Assembly (NCBI GenBank): GCA_013694495.1
Contig: JACDCH010000199.1
Span: forward strand, 1 to 40,068
Direction of reading: 5' to 3'
Source: Acidimicrobiia bacterium
Lineage (GTDB): Bacteria > Actinomycetota > Acidimicrobiia > Acidimicrobiales > JACDCH01
DNA: 40,068 bases
Positions 14,744 through 23,554 of the stretch are shown here, piece by piece (the stretch's first letter is position 1; the number at the start of each line of letters is the position of its first letter). The translations under genes were made by a program, and so were the position numbers. The notes under the pieces are model-generated. The model was not told where the DNA came from. It worked only from the letters and a program-made list of their open reading frames with translations, and searched no databases.

Positions 14744-15659
14744 ACTGCGGCTTGTGATCGACCGCCTCGTGCGGGAGGTCTGGCTTCCCATCGTTGAACG
14801 ACACGACGAGAAGGCACAGGTTGCAGGTGACCTGTTCGCAGCAACGTGTGAACGCATGATTGACCGGTACGACCCGGAGCATCCCGACGGTCCACCGGAG
14901 AAGCCGCTCGAGCTTCGGGCGGCGGAGGCTTCGTCTGACTACGAGCTCGCAGTCTTGGAACTCGAATCCATCGGCCCTGATGACTTCGAGAGCGAGGCGG
15001 ACGTTGCGGACCTCGCCGGGTCAGCGTTTGAAGTTCTCGACGAGTACGAGGACGAATCGGCCAGCTCCGACATGAAGTCGCTCCTCAAGGACTTCCTGGA
15101 GCGTTACAGCCTGCGGTACTACGTCGACTCAAGCGGTCGGTTACGTGGAACCCTTCCAGGCCTCACGACATCCGGGTACTTCGAGCTCCGGAAGATCTGC
15201 GTCACAGACGCGGCGCTGCGGTCGCTCCTCGAGGACTTCGAGCAGGCCCTAGCCGAGGCGATCGACGACCCGTCGGAGGTTCGAGTAAAGACCACGCTGA
15301 GCAAGCTCTTCATGCTCATCGAGGGAGTCGCTTCGAAGCATCCGGACATAAGAACTGAGGACGAGCGGACCCTCGGGCGCCTGTGCCAGCGGATCGGCTC
15401 ATGGCCCCACTCGTCGGTACAACACTCGGCTGAAGCTCTCTATCGGTTCGCCTGTGACTATCCAGGGATTCGACACGCGGGAAACCCCACCAATGCCAAG
15501 AGACCGGTGACAGCGACCGACCTGGTGGCGATCTGTTCGATCTTGACGGGGTTCACGTCCTACTTCGTTCCCGAGTTTCCCGAAGGTGTAGGTCTTCGGA
15601 TGCATCGCCGAACGCGCTTGACCGCAGAGGCGCACGTAGGAGCCGAAACGAGGTGGTGA
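14733..15659 (+). CDS. Unknown accessory protein between hsdM and hsdS
   Basis: 308 residues from GTG 14733, overlapping the hsdM end by 11 bases. The first ~120 residues are acidic and helical. The middle (LKDFLERYSLRYYVDSSGRLRG, LPGLTTSGYFELRKICVTDAAL) and the C terminus (RFACDYPGIRHAGNP, TATDLVAICSILTGFTSYF) give an all-helical impression. The last part resembles the abortive-infection C-terminal (HEPN-like) domain, in which a short conserved loop with Arg and His precedes a long hydrophobic helix; I hold this weakly. It replaces nothing in the RM complex, so it is an extra gene inserted in the operon. Candidate roles are a back-up abortive effector or a modulator of restriction. Confidence 0.7.
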   Translation: MRGELRLVIDRLVREVWLPIVERHDEKAQVAGDLFAATCERMIDRYDPEHPDGPPEKPLELRAAEASSDYELAVLELESIGPDDFESEADVADLAGSAFEVLDEYEDESASSDMKSLLKDFLERYSLRYYVDSSGRLRGTLPGLTTSGYFELRKICVTDAALRSLLEDFEQALAEAIDDPSEVRVKTTLSKLFMLIEGVASKHPDIRTEDERTLGRLCQRIGSWPHSSVQHSAEALYRFACDYPGIRHAGNPTNAKRPVTATDLVAICSILTGFTSYFVPEFPEGVGLRMHRRTRLTAEAHVGAETRW

Positions 15660-16864
15660 GCGCCACGAGCAATGGAGGAGAACGTTCGATCTCGCTCGCC
15701 GAGCTCACGCAGCCCGTAGGTCGCGCTGACCCTCAGAAGACTCCCGACAGGACCTTCTCGTATATCGACATATCAGCGATCGATTCGGAGACGAAGCGCG
15801 TAATCAGTCCGCAGCGAATTCTTGGAATCGATGCGCCAAGCCGAGCGCGTCAAAGCGTGCGGGCAGGCGACATTCTGGTCTCGACGGTTCGACCGAACCT
15901 CAACGCTGTCGCGCTACTCGACGAATCGCACGAGGGGTCGGTGGCTTCGACCGGCTTCTGTGTGCTCCGTCCAGATCCTGGAGTCCTAGACGCCGACTAC
16001 GCCTTCCACTGGGTACGCACCGCTCAGTTCGTCGGTGAACTGATGCAGCACGCAACCGGCGCCAGCTACCCCGCCGTGACCGACAAGGTTGTGAGGCGCA
16101 CGGCTATCCGACTGCCATCGATCGGGGACCAGCGGCGGATTGCAGCGGTGCTGAACGCGGCCGATGCGCTCCGAGCCAAGCGCCGCGAGGCCGTTGCCGC
16201 GCTCGGCGGCCTCACCCAGGCGATCTTCATAGACATGTTCGGCGATCCGATGACCAACTCTAAGGGCTGGCCAGAGAATCGGACGCTGGCGGCGATCGCA
16301 GATGTCGCCTCGGGCATTACCAAGGGTCGGAGGGCATGGGACGAGCCTTTGATCGAGGTGCCTTACCTAGCGGTGGTCAATGTTCAGGACGGGCACATCC
16401 GGCTCGACCCCGTGAAGACGATTGATGTCACGGCAGCGGAGCTCGATCGATACGCGCTTGAGCGGGGCGACATACTTCTCACTGAGGGAGGCGATCCAGA
16501 CAAGCTGGGGCGCGGCGCAGTGTGGGGTGGCGAGATTGAGCCGTGCATTCACCAGAACCACATCTTTCGGGTTCGGATCACCGATGAGTCGATGTCGCCC
16601 GAGTACGTGAGCCGACTCCTCGGCAGTCAGCGCGGCAAGCGCTACTTCCTCCGCATGGCGAAGCAGACCACCGGCATCGCATCCATCAACATGACGCAGC
16701 TGAAGTCGTTCCCCGTCCTCGAACCGCCTCGTGAACTCCAGGCGGAGTTCATCCGCCGGGCAGCCACGGTTGCCGCCGCGGTTGAACGAAGTGGTGATTC
16801 CCAGAGGGCGCTCGACACCCTCTTCGCCTCCCTCCAGCAGCGAGCATTCCGAGGCGACCTCTGA
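15653..16864 (+). CDS. hsdS: Type I restriction-modification specificity subunit
   Basis: 403 residues from GTG 15653 (GTG 15656 equally possible), overlapping the upstream stop. There are two target-recognition domains: the first to ~165, containing VRAGDILVSTVRPNLNAVAL and GASYPAVTDKVVRRTAIRLPS; the second from ~200, containing VPYLAVVNVQDGHIRL, LERGDILLTEGGDPDKLGRG and TTGIASINMTQLKSFPV. Each is followed by a conserved helical spacer (QRRIAAVLNAADALRAKRREAV; LQAEFIRRAATVAAAVERS). HsdS selects the bipartite DNA site and holds HsdM and HsdR. Full length for the family, with no truncation. Confidence 0.95.
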   Translation: MVSATSNGGERSISLAELTQPVGRADPQKTPDRTFSYIDISAIDSETKRVISPQRILGIDAPSRARQSVRAGDILVSTVRPNLNAVALLDESHEGSVASTGFCVLRPDPGVLDADYAFHWVRTAQFVGELMQHATGASYPAVTDKVVRRTAIRLPSIGDQRRIAAVLNAADALRAKRREAVAALGGLTQAIFIDMFGDPMTNSKGWPENRTLAAIADVASGITKGRRAWDEPLIEVPYLAVVNVQDGHIRLDPVKTIDVTAAELDRYALERGDILLTEGGDPDKLGRGAVWGGEIEPCIHQNHIFRVRITDESMSPEYVSRLLGSQRGKRYFLRMAKQTTGIASINMTQLKSFPVLEPPRELQAEFIRRAATVAAAVERSGDSQRALDTLFASLQQRAFRGDL

Positions 16865-19800
16865 TGGCGTCGCAGTTCGCCTTCCTGGAAGCAGAGTTCG
16901 GTGACTTCTATGACCTGTCGGGGAAGGCCGAGTCGTACTGCCTGGGCGATCCAACAGCCGGGATGATCTACGCCCGCAAGGCGCTCGAATCCATGGTCAC
17001 ATGGGCGTTCGAGTTCGACAAGGCATTCACGCTGCCGTTCGAGGCCAACCTCAACGCCTACCTGCACGAGCCGTCCTTCAAGAACCTGCACAGCGGCAAC
17101 CTGTTCAAGGCCGCCCGGAAGATTCAGCAGGTGGGGAACCGGGCGGCGCACGACACCAAGCCTCCGTCGCGTACCGATGCGGTCGAGGTGCTCTCGGCGC
17201 TGTTCAAGATCAGCATGTGGTTCGGGCACCGCTACGGCCGCACCTCCAAGCCCGACCTGTCGACGAGATTCGACCCGAACCTGCTGCCCGACACCCCGGA
17301 GGCGGCGCGCCGCACCCGCAAGGAGCGCGAGGAGCTCGAACAGCGTCTCGACGACGAGGTCGCGCTAGCCGCCGAGGCCAAGGCCGCGCTGGCCGCAGCC
17401 GAGCACAGCCTGGCCGAACTCGAGGCTTCCCATGCAGCGCTCGTCGCTCAGGTCGCGGCGGCGAAGAAGGCGGCTGAGCAAACCGTTCCCGACGAAGCGT
17501 TCGACTGGTCCGAGCACGAGACCCGGCAGTGGAAGATCGACCACCTCCTGGCCGAGGCCGGCTGGAACGTCGACGCACCGAACGTCCGGGAGTTCGAGGT
17601 CACCGGGATGCCGACCGAGTCCGGCCTTGGGTACGTCGACTACGTGCTGTGGGGTGACGATGGTCTGCCCCTCGGCGTCGTCGAGGCGAAGAAGACGCTG
17701 AAGTCACCCGACGTCGGCCAGCAGCAGGCGAAGCTCTATGCCGACTGCCTGGAGCAGATGTTCGGACAGCGACCGCTCATCTTCGCCACCAACGGCTACG
17801 AGCATTGGATCTGGGACGACACCCGCTACCCGAAGCGGTCGGTACAGGGATTCTGGACCGAGGACGAGCTCGCTCTGGCGATCCAGCGCCGCTCGAACCG
17901 CAAGCCGCTGTCCTCGTTGAGCGTGAACACCGCCATCGCCGGGCGTCCGTACCAAGAGCGGGCCATCCGCTCCATCGCCGAGCACTTCGACGACGACAAC
18001 CAGCGCAAGGCGCTGCTGGTCATGGCGACCGGCTCGGGCAAGACCCGCACGACCATCGCACTGGTCGACCTGTTGATGCGGGCCAACTGGGTCAAGCGGG
18101 TCCTGTTCCTTGCCGACCGCACCGCCCTGGTGAACCAGGCGGTCAACGCCTTCAAGGCCCACCTGCCCGACTCGTCGCCGGTCAACCTCGTGACCGAACC
18201 GAACGAGGAGGGCCGCGTCTACGTGTCGACGTACCAGACGATGGTCGGCAAGATCGACGAGTTCGTCGGCGATGGCACCCGGCGCTTCGGCGTCGGGCAC
18301 TTCGACCTGGTGATCATCGACGAGGCCCACCGGTCCGTGTACCGCAAGTACCGGGGCATCTTCGAGTACTTCGACTCGCTCCTCGTCGGACTCACCGCCA
18401 CGCCGCGCGAGGAGGTCGACAAGAACACCTATGAGCTGTTCGACCTCGCGCCGGGCATGCCGACCGATGAGTACTCGCTCGACGACGCCATCGACGACGG
18501 CTACCTCGTCCCGCCGAAGGCCCTGTCGATCGCACTCGGGTTCGTGCGCGAGGGGATTCGCTACGACGAACTCTCCGAGGACGAGAAGGACCAGTGGGAC
18601 GAGATCGACTGGGGCGAGGACGAGGAGGGCAACCCGCTCGACCCGCCCGACGATGTCTCGGCGGCCGCGGTCAACAAGTTCCTCTTCAACACCGACACCG
18701 TCGACAAGGTGCTCGCGCACCTCATGACCGACGGGATCAGGGTCGCTGGTGGCGACCGGCTCGGCAAGACGATCATCTTCGCCAAGAACCAGCGCCACGC
18801 CGACTTCATCGGAGAGCGCTTCGATGCCAACTATCCCCAGTACAAGGGCGGGTTCGCTCGCGTCATCACCCACTCGGTCAACTACGGCCAGAGCCTCATC
18901 GACGCCTTCTCGATCGCCGAGAAGGTGCCGCACCTCGCCATCTCGGTGGACATGCTCGACACCGGCATCGACGTGCCCGAGGTCGTCAACCTCGTGTTCT
19001 TCAAGCTCGTGCGCTCCAAGACCAAGTTCTGGCAGATGCTCGGCCGCGGCACCCGGCTCTGTGAGGACCTGTTCGGCCCCGGCGACCACAAGACCGAGTT
19101 CAAGGTCTTCGACTTCTGCCAGAACCTCGAGTACTTCAGCCAGAACATCGCTCCTGCCGAGGCCGCCAGCGGTCCACCGTTGAAGGAAGAGATCTTCACG
19201 GCACGCCTCGATCTGATCAAGGCCTTCGACACCCTCAAGATCGATCGTCCGGCGCGCGACTTCGTCGTCGGAGACCTCGTCATCACTATCGACTCGATGA
19301 ACACGAACAACTTCCTCGTGCGGCCCCACGCCGAGCTCGTCGAACGGTTCAAGGACCCAGGCGCTTGGCAGGTTCTCACAGTCACCGACGTCGCCGACCT
19401 CGCCAACCGGGTGGCCAAGCTCCCCGACCAGCTCGATCCCGAGCACGTGGACGCCAAGCGCTTCGACGTCCTCGTGCTCAACTGCCAGCTCGGGCTCCTC
19501 AACGGCCTGCCGTACGAGCAACTCCGGCGCCGCATCGTCGACATCGCCAGTGCCCTCGAAGACCAGCAGACCATCCCTGCCATCGCGGAACAGCTCGAAC
19601 TCATCCAGGCGGTCCAAGCCGACGAGTGGTGGGTCGACGCCACCTACTCGATGCTCGAAGAGGTTCGACGCAAGCTCCGCCTGTTGGTCCCACTCATCGA
19701 GCGCTCGAAGAAGCACATCATCTACACGAAGCTCACGGACACCATGGGCGACGCCACTGAGATCGATCTCCCCGGCACCGCCTCGGACTTCGCTCAGTTC

Positions 19801-20274
19801 CGGCGCAAGGCAGAAGCGTTCCTCAAGGACCACCTCGGCGAAGAGATCGTCGCCAAGGTCCGAAGCGGCGCACCTCTCACGGCGGCCGACATCGACGAGC
19901 TCCAGCGCATCCTCGTCGCCGCCGGAGTCGGCAACGACGACACCTTCGCCGAAGCCTCTACCAAGGCTGGCAGCTTCGGGCTGTTCATCCGCTCGATCGT
20001 CGGCCTCGACCGCGCCGCCGCCAAGGCCGCCTTCGCCGACTTCCTCGACGACAAGCGCTACACCGCCAACCAGATCCGCTTCGTCACCCTGATCATCGAC
20101 GAGTTCACAGCCCGAGGCGTCGTCGACGCCCGGCGGATCTACGAGTCGCCGTACGACGGGCTCGCTCCAGAGGGACCTGAGGATCTGTTCAGCGAGCAGG
20201 ACCTCGACCGACTCTTCGCCTCTCTTCGCACGCTGACCGAGAACGCATCTGCCGACCTGGAGACCGACGCATGA
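16864..20274 (+). CDS. hsdR: Type I restriction endonuclease subunit with N-terminal DUF4145
   Basis: 1136 residues; ATG overlaps the hsdS stop as TGATG. Residues 1-130 are a DUF4145-type helical domain (ARKALESMVTWAFEFD, NRAAHDTKPPSRTDAVEVL), followed by a coiled coil (~145-205). The nuclease domain is at ~220-300, with YVDYVLWGDDGLPLGVVEAKK giving the D...ExK site. The SF2 translocase has MATGSGKTRT (~388), IIDEAHRS (~487), GLTATPR (~509) and LGRGTRLCEDLFG. The C terminus is of the EcoEI_R_C kind. It translocates DNA and cuts far from the unmodified site. ATGA overlap with the next gene shows that the accessory nuclease is translationally coupled to it. Confidence 0.96.
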   Translation: MASQFAFLEAEFGDFYDLSGKAESYCLGDPTAGMIYARKALESMVTWAFEFDKAFTLPFEANLNAYLHEPSFKNLHSGNLFKAARKIQQVGNRAAHDTKPPSRTDAVEVLSALFKISMWFGHRYGRTSKPDLSTRFDPNLLPDTPEAARRTRKEREELEQRLDDEVALAAEAKAALAAAEHSLAELEASHAALVAQVAAAKKAAEQTVPDEAFDWSEHETRQWKIDHLLAEAGWNVDAPNVREFEVTGMPTESGLGYVDYVLWGDDGLPLGVVEAKKTLKSPDVGQQQAKLYADCLEQMFGQRPLIFATNGYEHWIWDDTRYPKRSVQGFWTEDELALAIQRRSNRKPLSSLSVNTAIAGRPYQERAIRSIAEHFDDDNQRKALLVMATGSGKTRTTIALVDLLMRANWVKRVLFLADRTALVNQAVNAFKAHLPDSSPVNLVTEPNEEGRVYVSTYQTMVGKIDEFVGDGTRRFGVGHFDLVIIDEAHRSVYRKYRGIFEYFDSLLVGLTATPREEVDKNTYELFDLAPGMPTDEYSLDDAIDDGYLVPPKALSIALGFVREGIRYDELSEDEKDQWDEIDWGEDEEGNPLDPPDDVSAAAVNKFLFNTDTVDKVLAHLMTDGIRVAGGDRLGKTIIFAKNQRHADFIGERFDANYPQYKGGFARVITHSVNYGQSLIDAFSIAEKVPHLAISVDMLDTGIDVPEVVNLVFFKLVRSKTKFWQMLGRGTRLCEDLFGPGDHKTEFKVFDFCQNLEYFSQNIAPAEAASGPPLKEEIFTARLDLIKAFDTLKIDRPARDFVVGDLVITIDSMNTNNFLVRPHAELVERFKDPGAWQVLTVTDVADLANRVAKLPDQLDPEHVDAKRFDVLVLNCQLGLLNGLPYEQLRRRIVDIASALEDQQTIPAIAEQLELIQAVQADEWWVDATYSMLEEVRRKLRLLVPLIERSKKHIIYTKLTDTMGDATEIDLPGTASDFAQFRRKAEAFLKDHLGEEIVAKVRSGAPLTAADIDELQRILVAAGVGNDDTFAEASTKAGSFGLFIRSIVGLDRAAAKAAFADFLDDKRYTANQIRFVTLIIDEFTARGVVDARRIYESPYDGLAPEGPEDLFSEQDLDRLFASLRTLTENASADLETDA

Positions 20275-22550
20275 GCACCCAGCGCTTCTCGCATACCCAG
20301 TACCCGATCAACTCGCTGGTCGAGCAGATCGACAGCGGCGAGCTGAGCCTGCCCGACCTCCAGCGACCGTTCGTCTGGAACCGGTCGCGTGTCCGCGACC
20401 TCTTCGACTCGCTCTACCACGGCTATCCCGCCGGGTACTTCCTGTTCTGGTCGACGCCTGCGGCGGTCGACAGCCACTCGGTGGCGACGTCGGGCGGCAA
20501 GTCACAAGTCCTCAAGATGATCGTGGATGGCCAGCAGCGGTTGACCAGTCTCTACGCGGTCCTGAAGGCCAAGGACGTGGTGACCGAGGACAACGAACTC
20601 CAACAGATGCGGATCTCGTTCAACCCGTTCACCGAGGAGTTCGCCGTCGCAGACGCGGCCCGTGCCAACGATCCTGAGTGGCTCACGAGCATCTCCGAGA
20701 TCTGGAACTCGCCGAAGGGCGAATACGGATTCATCAGCTCCTTCATCAAGGGCGTTCGTGAGAACCGCGGCCTCACCGATGACGAAGAACAGCTCGTCGG
20801 TGAGCGACTCGGGCACCTCGCCGGGCTGAAGAACTACCAGTTCTCTGCGCTCGAACTCTCGGCCGACCTCGACATTGATGACGTCGCCGAAGTGTTCGTG
20901 CGGATCAACTCGGCGGGCATCGATCTGAATAGCGCCGACTTCATTCTCACTCTGATGTCGGTCCACGTGAAGGAGGCTCGCCACGAACTCGAGGACTTTG
21001 CCCGCGAAGCCAAGATCCCGTCGACGAAGGGCGCATCGCCGTACAACCACTTCCATTCGCCGTCGCCCGACCAACTCCTCCGCGTCGCGGTCGGCCTCGG
21101 CCTGAAGCGTGGGGTGCTCCAGAACGCGTACCAGGCGCTGCGGGGCCGTGATCCGAAGACCAAGGAGGTGTCGGAGGCGCTGAGGGACGAGCAATTCGCC
21201 AAGCTGCTCGCCGCCCAAGAGCACGTGCTAGACCTCACCAACTGGGCCGACTACATGATCGCGGTGAAGCGGGCCGGCTACCGATCCGGCGACATGCTCA
21301 CCTCCAAGAACAACTTCCTGTACTGCTACCTGTTCTTCCTCATGGGCCGTCACGAGTACGGCGTCGGCAAGAGCGAACTGCGCGAGGCGATCGCCCGTTG
21401 GTTCTTCATGGCGTCGCTCACCGGTCGGTATACCGGAAGCCCCGAGACGATCCTCGAGGCCGACCTACGACGGTTCTCCGATGCGGAGACCGCCGATGAC
21501 TTCGTCTCCGTCCTCGACGGAGTCATTGACACTCAACTCACGTCCGACTTCTGGAGCGTGACGCTGCCGGACCTGCTGGATTCGTCCGCAGCGTGGAGCC
21601 CCTACCTGTTCGGGTACTACGCCAGTCTCAACCTGCTCGAGGCCAGGGCCCTGTTCTCGAACATGAAGATCAACGAGCTGTTCGACCCCGGCGTCAAGCA
21701 GACCAAGAGCCCCGTCGAGCGACACCACCTCTTCCCGAAGGCCTACCTCTCGTCGATTGGCATCACCGGGACCACGCGCACGAACCAGATCTGCAACTTC
21801 GCGTTCGTCGAGTGGGCCGACAACATCGCCATCTCGGACACGAAGCCGGCCGAGTACTTCCCGGAGTACTTCGCCAAGCTGCCACCGAGCGACCAGGAGC
21901 AGGCCCGGTTCTGGCACGCCCTTCCTCCCGGGTGGGAAGACATGGAGTACTTCGAGTTCCTCCGGGAGCGCCGGAAGCGGATGGCCAAGGTTGTCGAGAA
22001 GGGATTCGAGCGGCTCCGGTCCGGTGTCCCGCACGAGACGAAGCCGCACGAAGCGGCGCTCCCGACGGTCTCGGACCTCCTCCGGCACATGGAGACCAAC
22101 CGGGTCGAGTTCAAGCGGTCGGCGCGCGCTTCGCTCGAGAACGACGCCCCCGAGAAGGTCATCAACGAGGGCGTCGTCAAGACCGTCGCTGCGTTCCTGA
22201 ACTCGTCGGGCGGGACACTCGCAATCGGCATCACTGACGACGGCGACATCTGCGGCATCCAGCCCGACCTCGACTACAAGCACCAAGACCTCGACGGCTA
22301 CCAGAACTGGCTGACGACGCTCCTCGTCAACAGCATCGGCGGGGGTGCGGTCGGGGCGCACGCCGGAATCCGTCTCGAGCCGGTGGGCTCCGAGGTCGTC
22401 TGCCTCGTCGATGTCTCGCCGTCGCCCGTTCCGGTCTACGCGAAGACCACGAAGGGCGACGTCTGCTTCTACGTCCGCATGAACAACACGACGAGGATGC
22501 TGGAGGGCCCTGACCTCCCCGCCTACATCGACGGCCACTGGAAGAAGTAG
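20271..22550 (+). CDS. GmrSD-like DUF262 - HNH (DUF1524-like) nuclease fused to an AlbA_2 domain
   Basis: 759 residues; ATG overlaps the hsdR stop as ATGA. The N-terminal DUF262 domain shows LPDLQRPFVWNRSRVRDLFDSL, PAGYFLFW and the nucleotide-pocket motif DGQQRLTSL (~86), then FVRINSAGIDL. The central helical domain leads to VERHHLFPKAYL (~482), the His-rich HNH-type site of DUF1524-like nucleases, with a later Asn block (TRTNQICNFAFV). Residues ~600-755 are a Schlafen-type AlbA_2 domain: VEFKRSARAS, VVKTVAAFLNSSGGTLAIGI, FYVRMNNTTRML. DUF262-HNH proteins (GmrSD, BrxU, SspE) restrict modified or unmodified phage DNA in an NTP-dependent way. Here the gene is welded into a type I operon and fused to a nucleic-acid-binding domain, suggesting a second-line nuclease. 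Confidence 0.88.
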   Translation: MSTQRFSHTQYPINSLVEQIDSGELSLPDLQRPFVWNRSRVRDLFDSLYHGYPAGYFLFWSTPAAVDSHSVATSGGKSQVLKMIVDGQQRLTSLYAVLKAKDVVTEDNELQQMRISFNPFTEEFAVADAARANDPEWLTSISEIWNSPKGEYGFISSFIKGVRENRGLTDDEEQLVGERLGHLAGLKNYQFSALELSADLDIDDVAEVFVRINSAGIDLNSADFILTLMSVHVKEARHELEDFAREAKIPSTKGASPYNHFHSPSPDQLLRVAVGLGLKRGVLQNAYQALRGRDPKTKEVSEALRDEQFAKLLAAQEHVLDLTNWADYMIAVKRAGYRSGDMLTSKNNFLYCYLFFLMGRHEYGVGKSELREAIARWFFMASLTGRYTGSPETILEADLRRFSDAETADDFVSVLDGVIDTQLTSDFWSVTLPDLLDSSAAWSPYLFGYYASLNLLEARALFSNMKINELFDPGVKQTKSPVERHHLFPKAYLSSIGITGTTRTNQICNFAFVEWADNIAISDTKPAEYFPEYFAKLPPSDQEQARFWHALPPGWEDMEYFEFLRERRKRMAKVVEKGFERLRSGVPHETKPHEAALPTVSDLLRHMETNRVEFKRSARASLENDAPEKVINEGVVKTVAAFLNSSGGTLAIGITDDGDICGIQPDLDYKHQDLDGYQNWLTTLLVNSIGGGAVGAHAGIRLEPVGSEVVCLVDVSPSPVPVYAKTTKGDVCFYVRMNNTTRMLEGPDLPAYIDGHWKK

Positions 22551-22560
22551 GCGCCGGACC

Positions 22561-23307
22561 GTGTCCCATCCGCTCGCCACCTCGGTCGACTGGTTCGAGG
22601 AGGGCCAGTGGCCGGCGCTCAGGTGCGGATTGTGCGGACGTGGACGGCTGAGTGTTGAGGGGGATGAACGGACCAGCGAGGACGGACAGTCCGAACGCCT
22701 ACATAGCCACGAAGCCTGGGAGCCGGAATGGATCTCCGGGACGTTCTCAGCGACTCTGCAATGCACCGACCCCGAGTGCGCCGATCGCGCTGAGTGTGTG
22801 GGCGAATGGCGCGTTGACTACGCATCTCGGAGCCGGCACGGCGAGCAGTACGCGAACCATTTCAAGATTCGAGCCGTGTGGCCCTCGCCGGTGCTGATCG
22901 ACCTTCCGGACGGCACGCCGGACCAGGTCCGGGACTTGGTGAAGTCGGCTGCGGCAATCCTTTGGCTCGATCCAAGCTCAGCGGCGAACCGGCTGCGCAC
23001 CAGCATCGAGCACCTCCTGACCGCCCAGCACGTAAACCGTCAGAAGCGGGCCCCGAACAAGAAGCTTCACAAGCACAGCCTTCACGAACGCATCGATCTA
23101 TTTCGAGCGAGGCGTCCGGATGTGGCCGAGCAACTTGAGGCGGTGAAGTGGATCGGCAACGAAGGCAGTCACGAGGAGGGCCTGTCAGTCGACCAGGTTC
23201 TGGCCGGGGCGGAGCACCTCGAACACGCGTTGGACCTTCTGTACGACCCCGCACCGGCGACTCTCAAAGCGCGCGCTCGGAAGATCAACAAGCGGCGCGG
23301 TCTCTGA
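22561..23307 (+). CDS. DUF4145 protein with N-terminal zinc-ribbon-like cysteines
   Basis: 248 residues from GTG 22561, ten bases after the preceding stop, so probably the last gene of the operon. The N terminus has CGLCGRG and then QCTDPECADRAEC, two cysteine pairs of a zinc ribbon. A beta-rich stretch follows (ANHFKIRAVWPSPVLIDLP). The C-terminal half is DUF4145: LVKSAAAILWLDPSSAANRLRTSIEHLL, KLHKHSLHERIDLF, VKWIGNEGSHEE, AGAEHLEHALDLL. DUF4145 is a HEPN-related helical fold that is often fused to or found beside HsdR. HsdR in this operon carries its own copy, so the two may interact. Function is not established. Confidence 0.8.
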   Translation: MSHPLATSVDWFEEGQWPALRCGLCGRGRLSVEGDERTSEDGQSERLHSHEAWEPEWISGTFSATLQCTDPECADRAECVGEWRVDYASRSRHGEQYANHFKIRAVWPSPVLIDLPDGTPDQVRDLVKSAAAILWLDPSSAANRLRTSIEHLLTAQHVNRQKRAPNKKLHKHSLHERIDLFRARRPDVAEQLEAVKWIGNEGSHEEGLSVDQVLAGAEHLEHALDLLYDPAPATLKARARKINKRRGL

Positions 23308-23323
23308 CCAGCAGGGGTGGGCG

Positions 23324-23367
23324 ATCTCTACCGGATCTCTACCGGACGGGTAGACATCGGGTAGATC
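23324..23367. repeat. Right arm-like repeats (2 x ATCTCTACCG plus inverted weak copies)
   Basis: ATCTCTACCG at 23324-23333 and 23335-23344 reproduces the left-end pair (619-639) including spacing. Just beyond, CGGGTAGACAT and CGGGTAGATC (23347-23367) look like imperfect inverted copies, also 11 bp apart. The set lies about 100-140 bases inside the right att core, between the last cargo gene and attR. Confidence 0.6.
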
Positions 23368-23462
23368 TGGGCAACACCGTTCAGCACGCCTAACACACGA
23401 ATGCCCTGTTCAGAGGCACTTTTTGGCATCGTCCAACACCGTCCGAAAGGGCGCTGTTCACA

Positions 23463-23484
23463 GTTCAAGTCCCCCCTCGCCCAC
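23463..23484 (+). repeat. Right attachment-site core (attR)
   Basis: Exact copy of 551-572. A further match, GTCCGAAAGG at 23441-23450, corresponds to the tRNA variable arm (533-542), offset by four extra bases. The DNA left of the core therefore retains a decayed stretch of tRNA-like sequence. Confidence 0.9.
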
Positions 23485-23554
23485 TCAGGACGGGGTATCT
23501 GTCCCGGGAACCGAAGGCGACGACGACGGGCTGAGCGTCGCGGACGGTGGGTCG

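Larger units (their letters stand above)
551..23484. mobile_element. Integrative (probably mobilizable) element in tRNA-Leu, 22.9 kb
   Basis: Exact 22-bp direct repeats bound the element, the left one being the 3' end of tRNA-Leu(CAG). Inside are a tyrosine recombinase (3355-4746), an XRE repressor, an excisionase-like HTH gene and a MobF relaxase-helicase. Matching double copies of ATCTCTACCG lie 47 bases inside the left repeat and about 120 bases inside the right repeat. I see no VirD4/TraB/FtsK-like coupling protein and no secretion-channel gene, so transfer would need a helper. It fits the definition of an integrative mobilizable element better than a self-transmissible ICE. Cargo is dominated by defence-type genes: a type I restriction operon, an AbiE-like pair, and the TIGR04255 cassette at the left end. 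Confidence 0.88.

Noticed and set aside
17704..19833. 709-residue minus-strand frame inside hsdR
   Set aside because: Antisense shadow of a gene with complete helicase and nuclease motifs; no family signature of its own.
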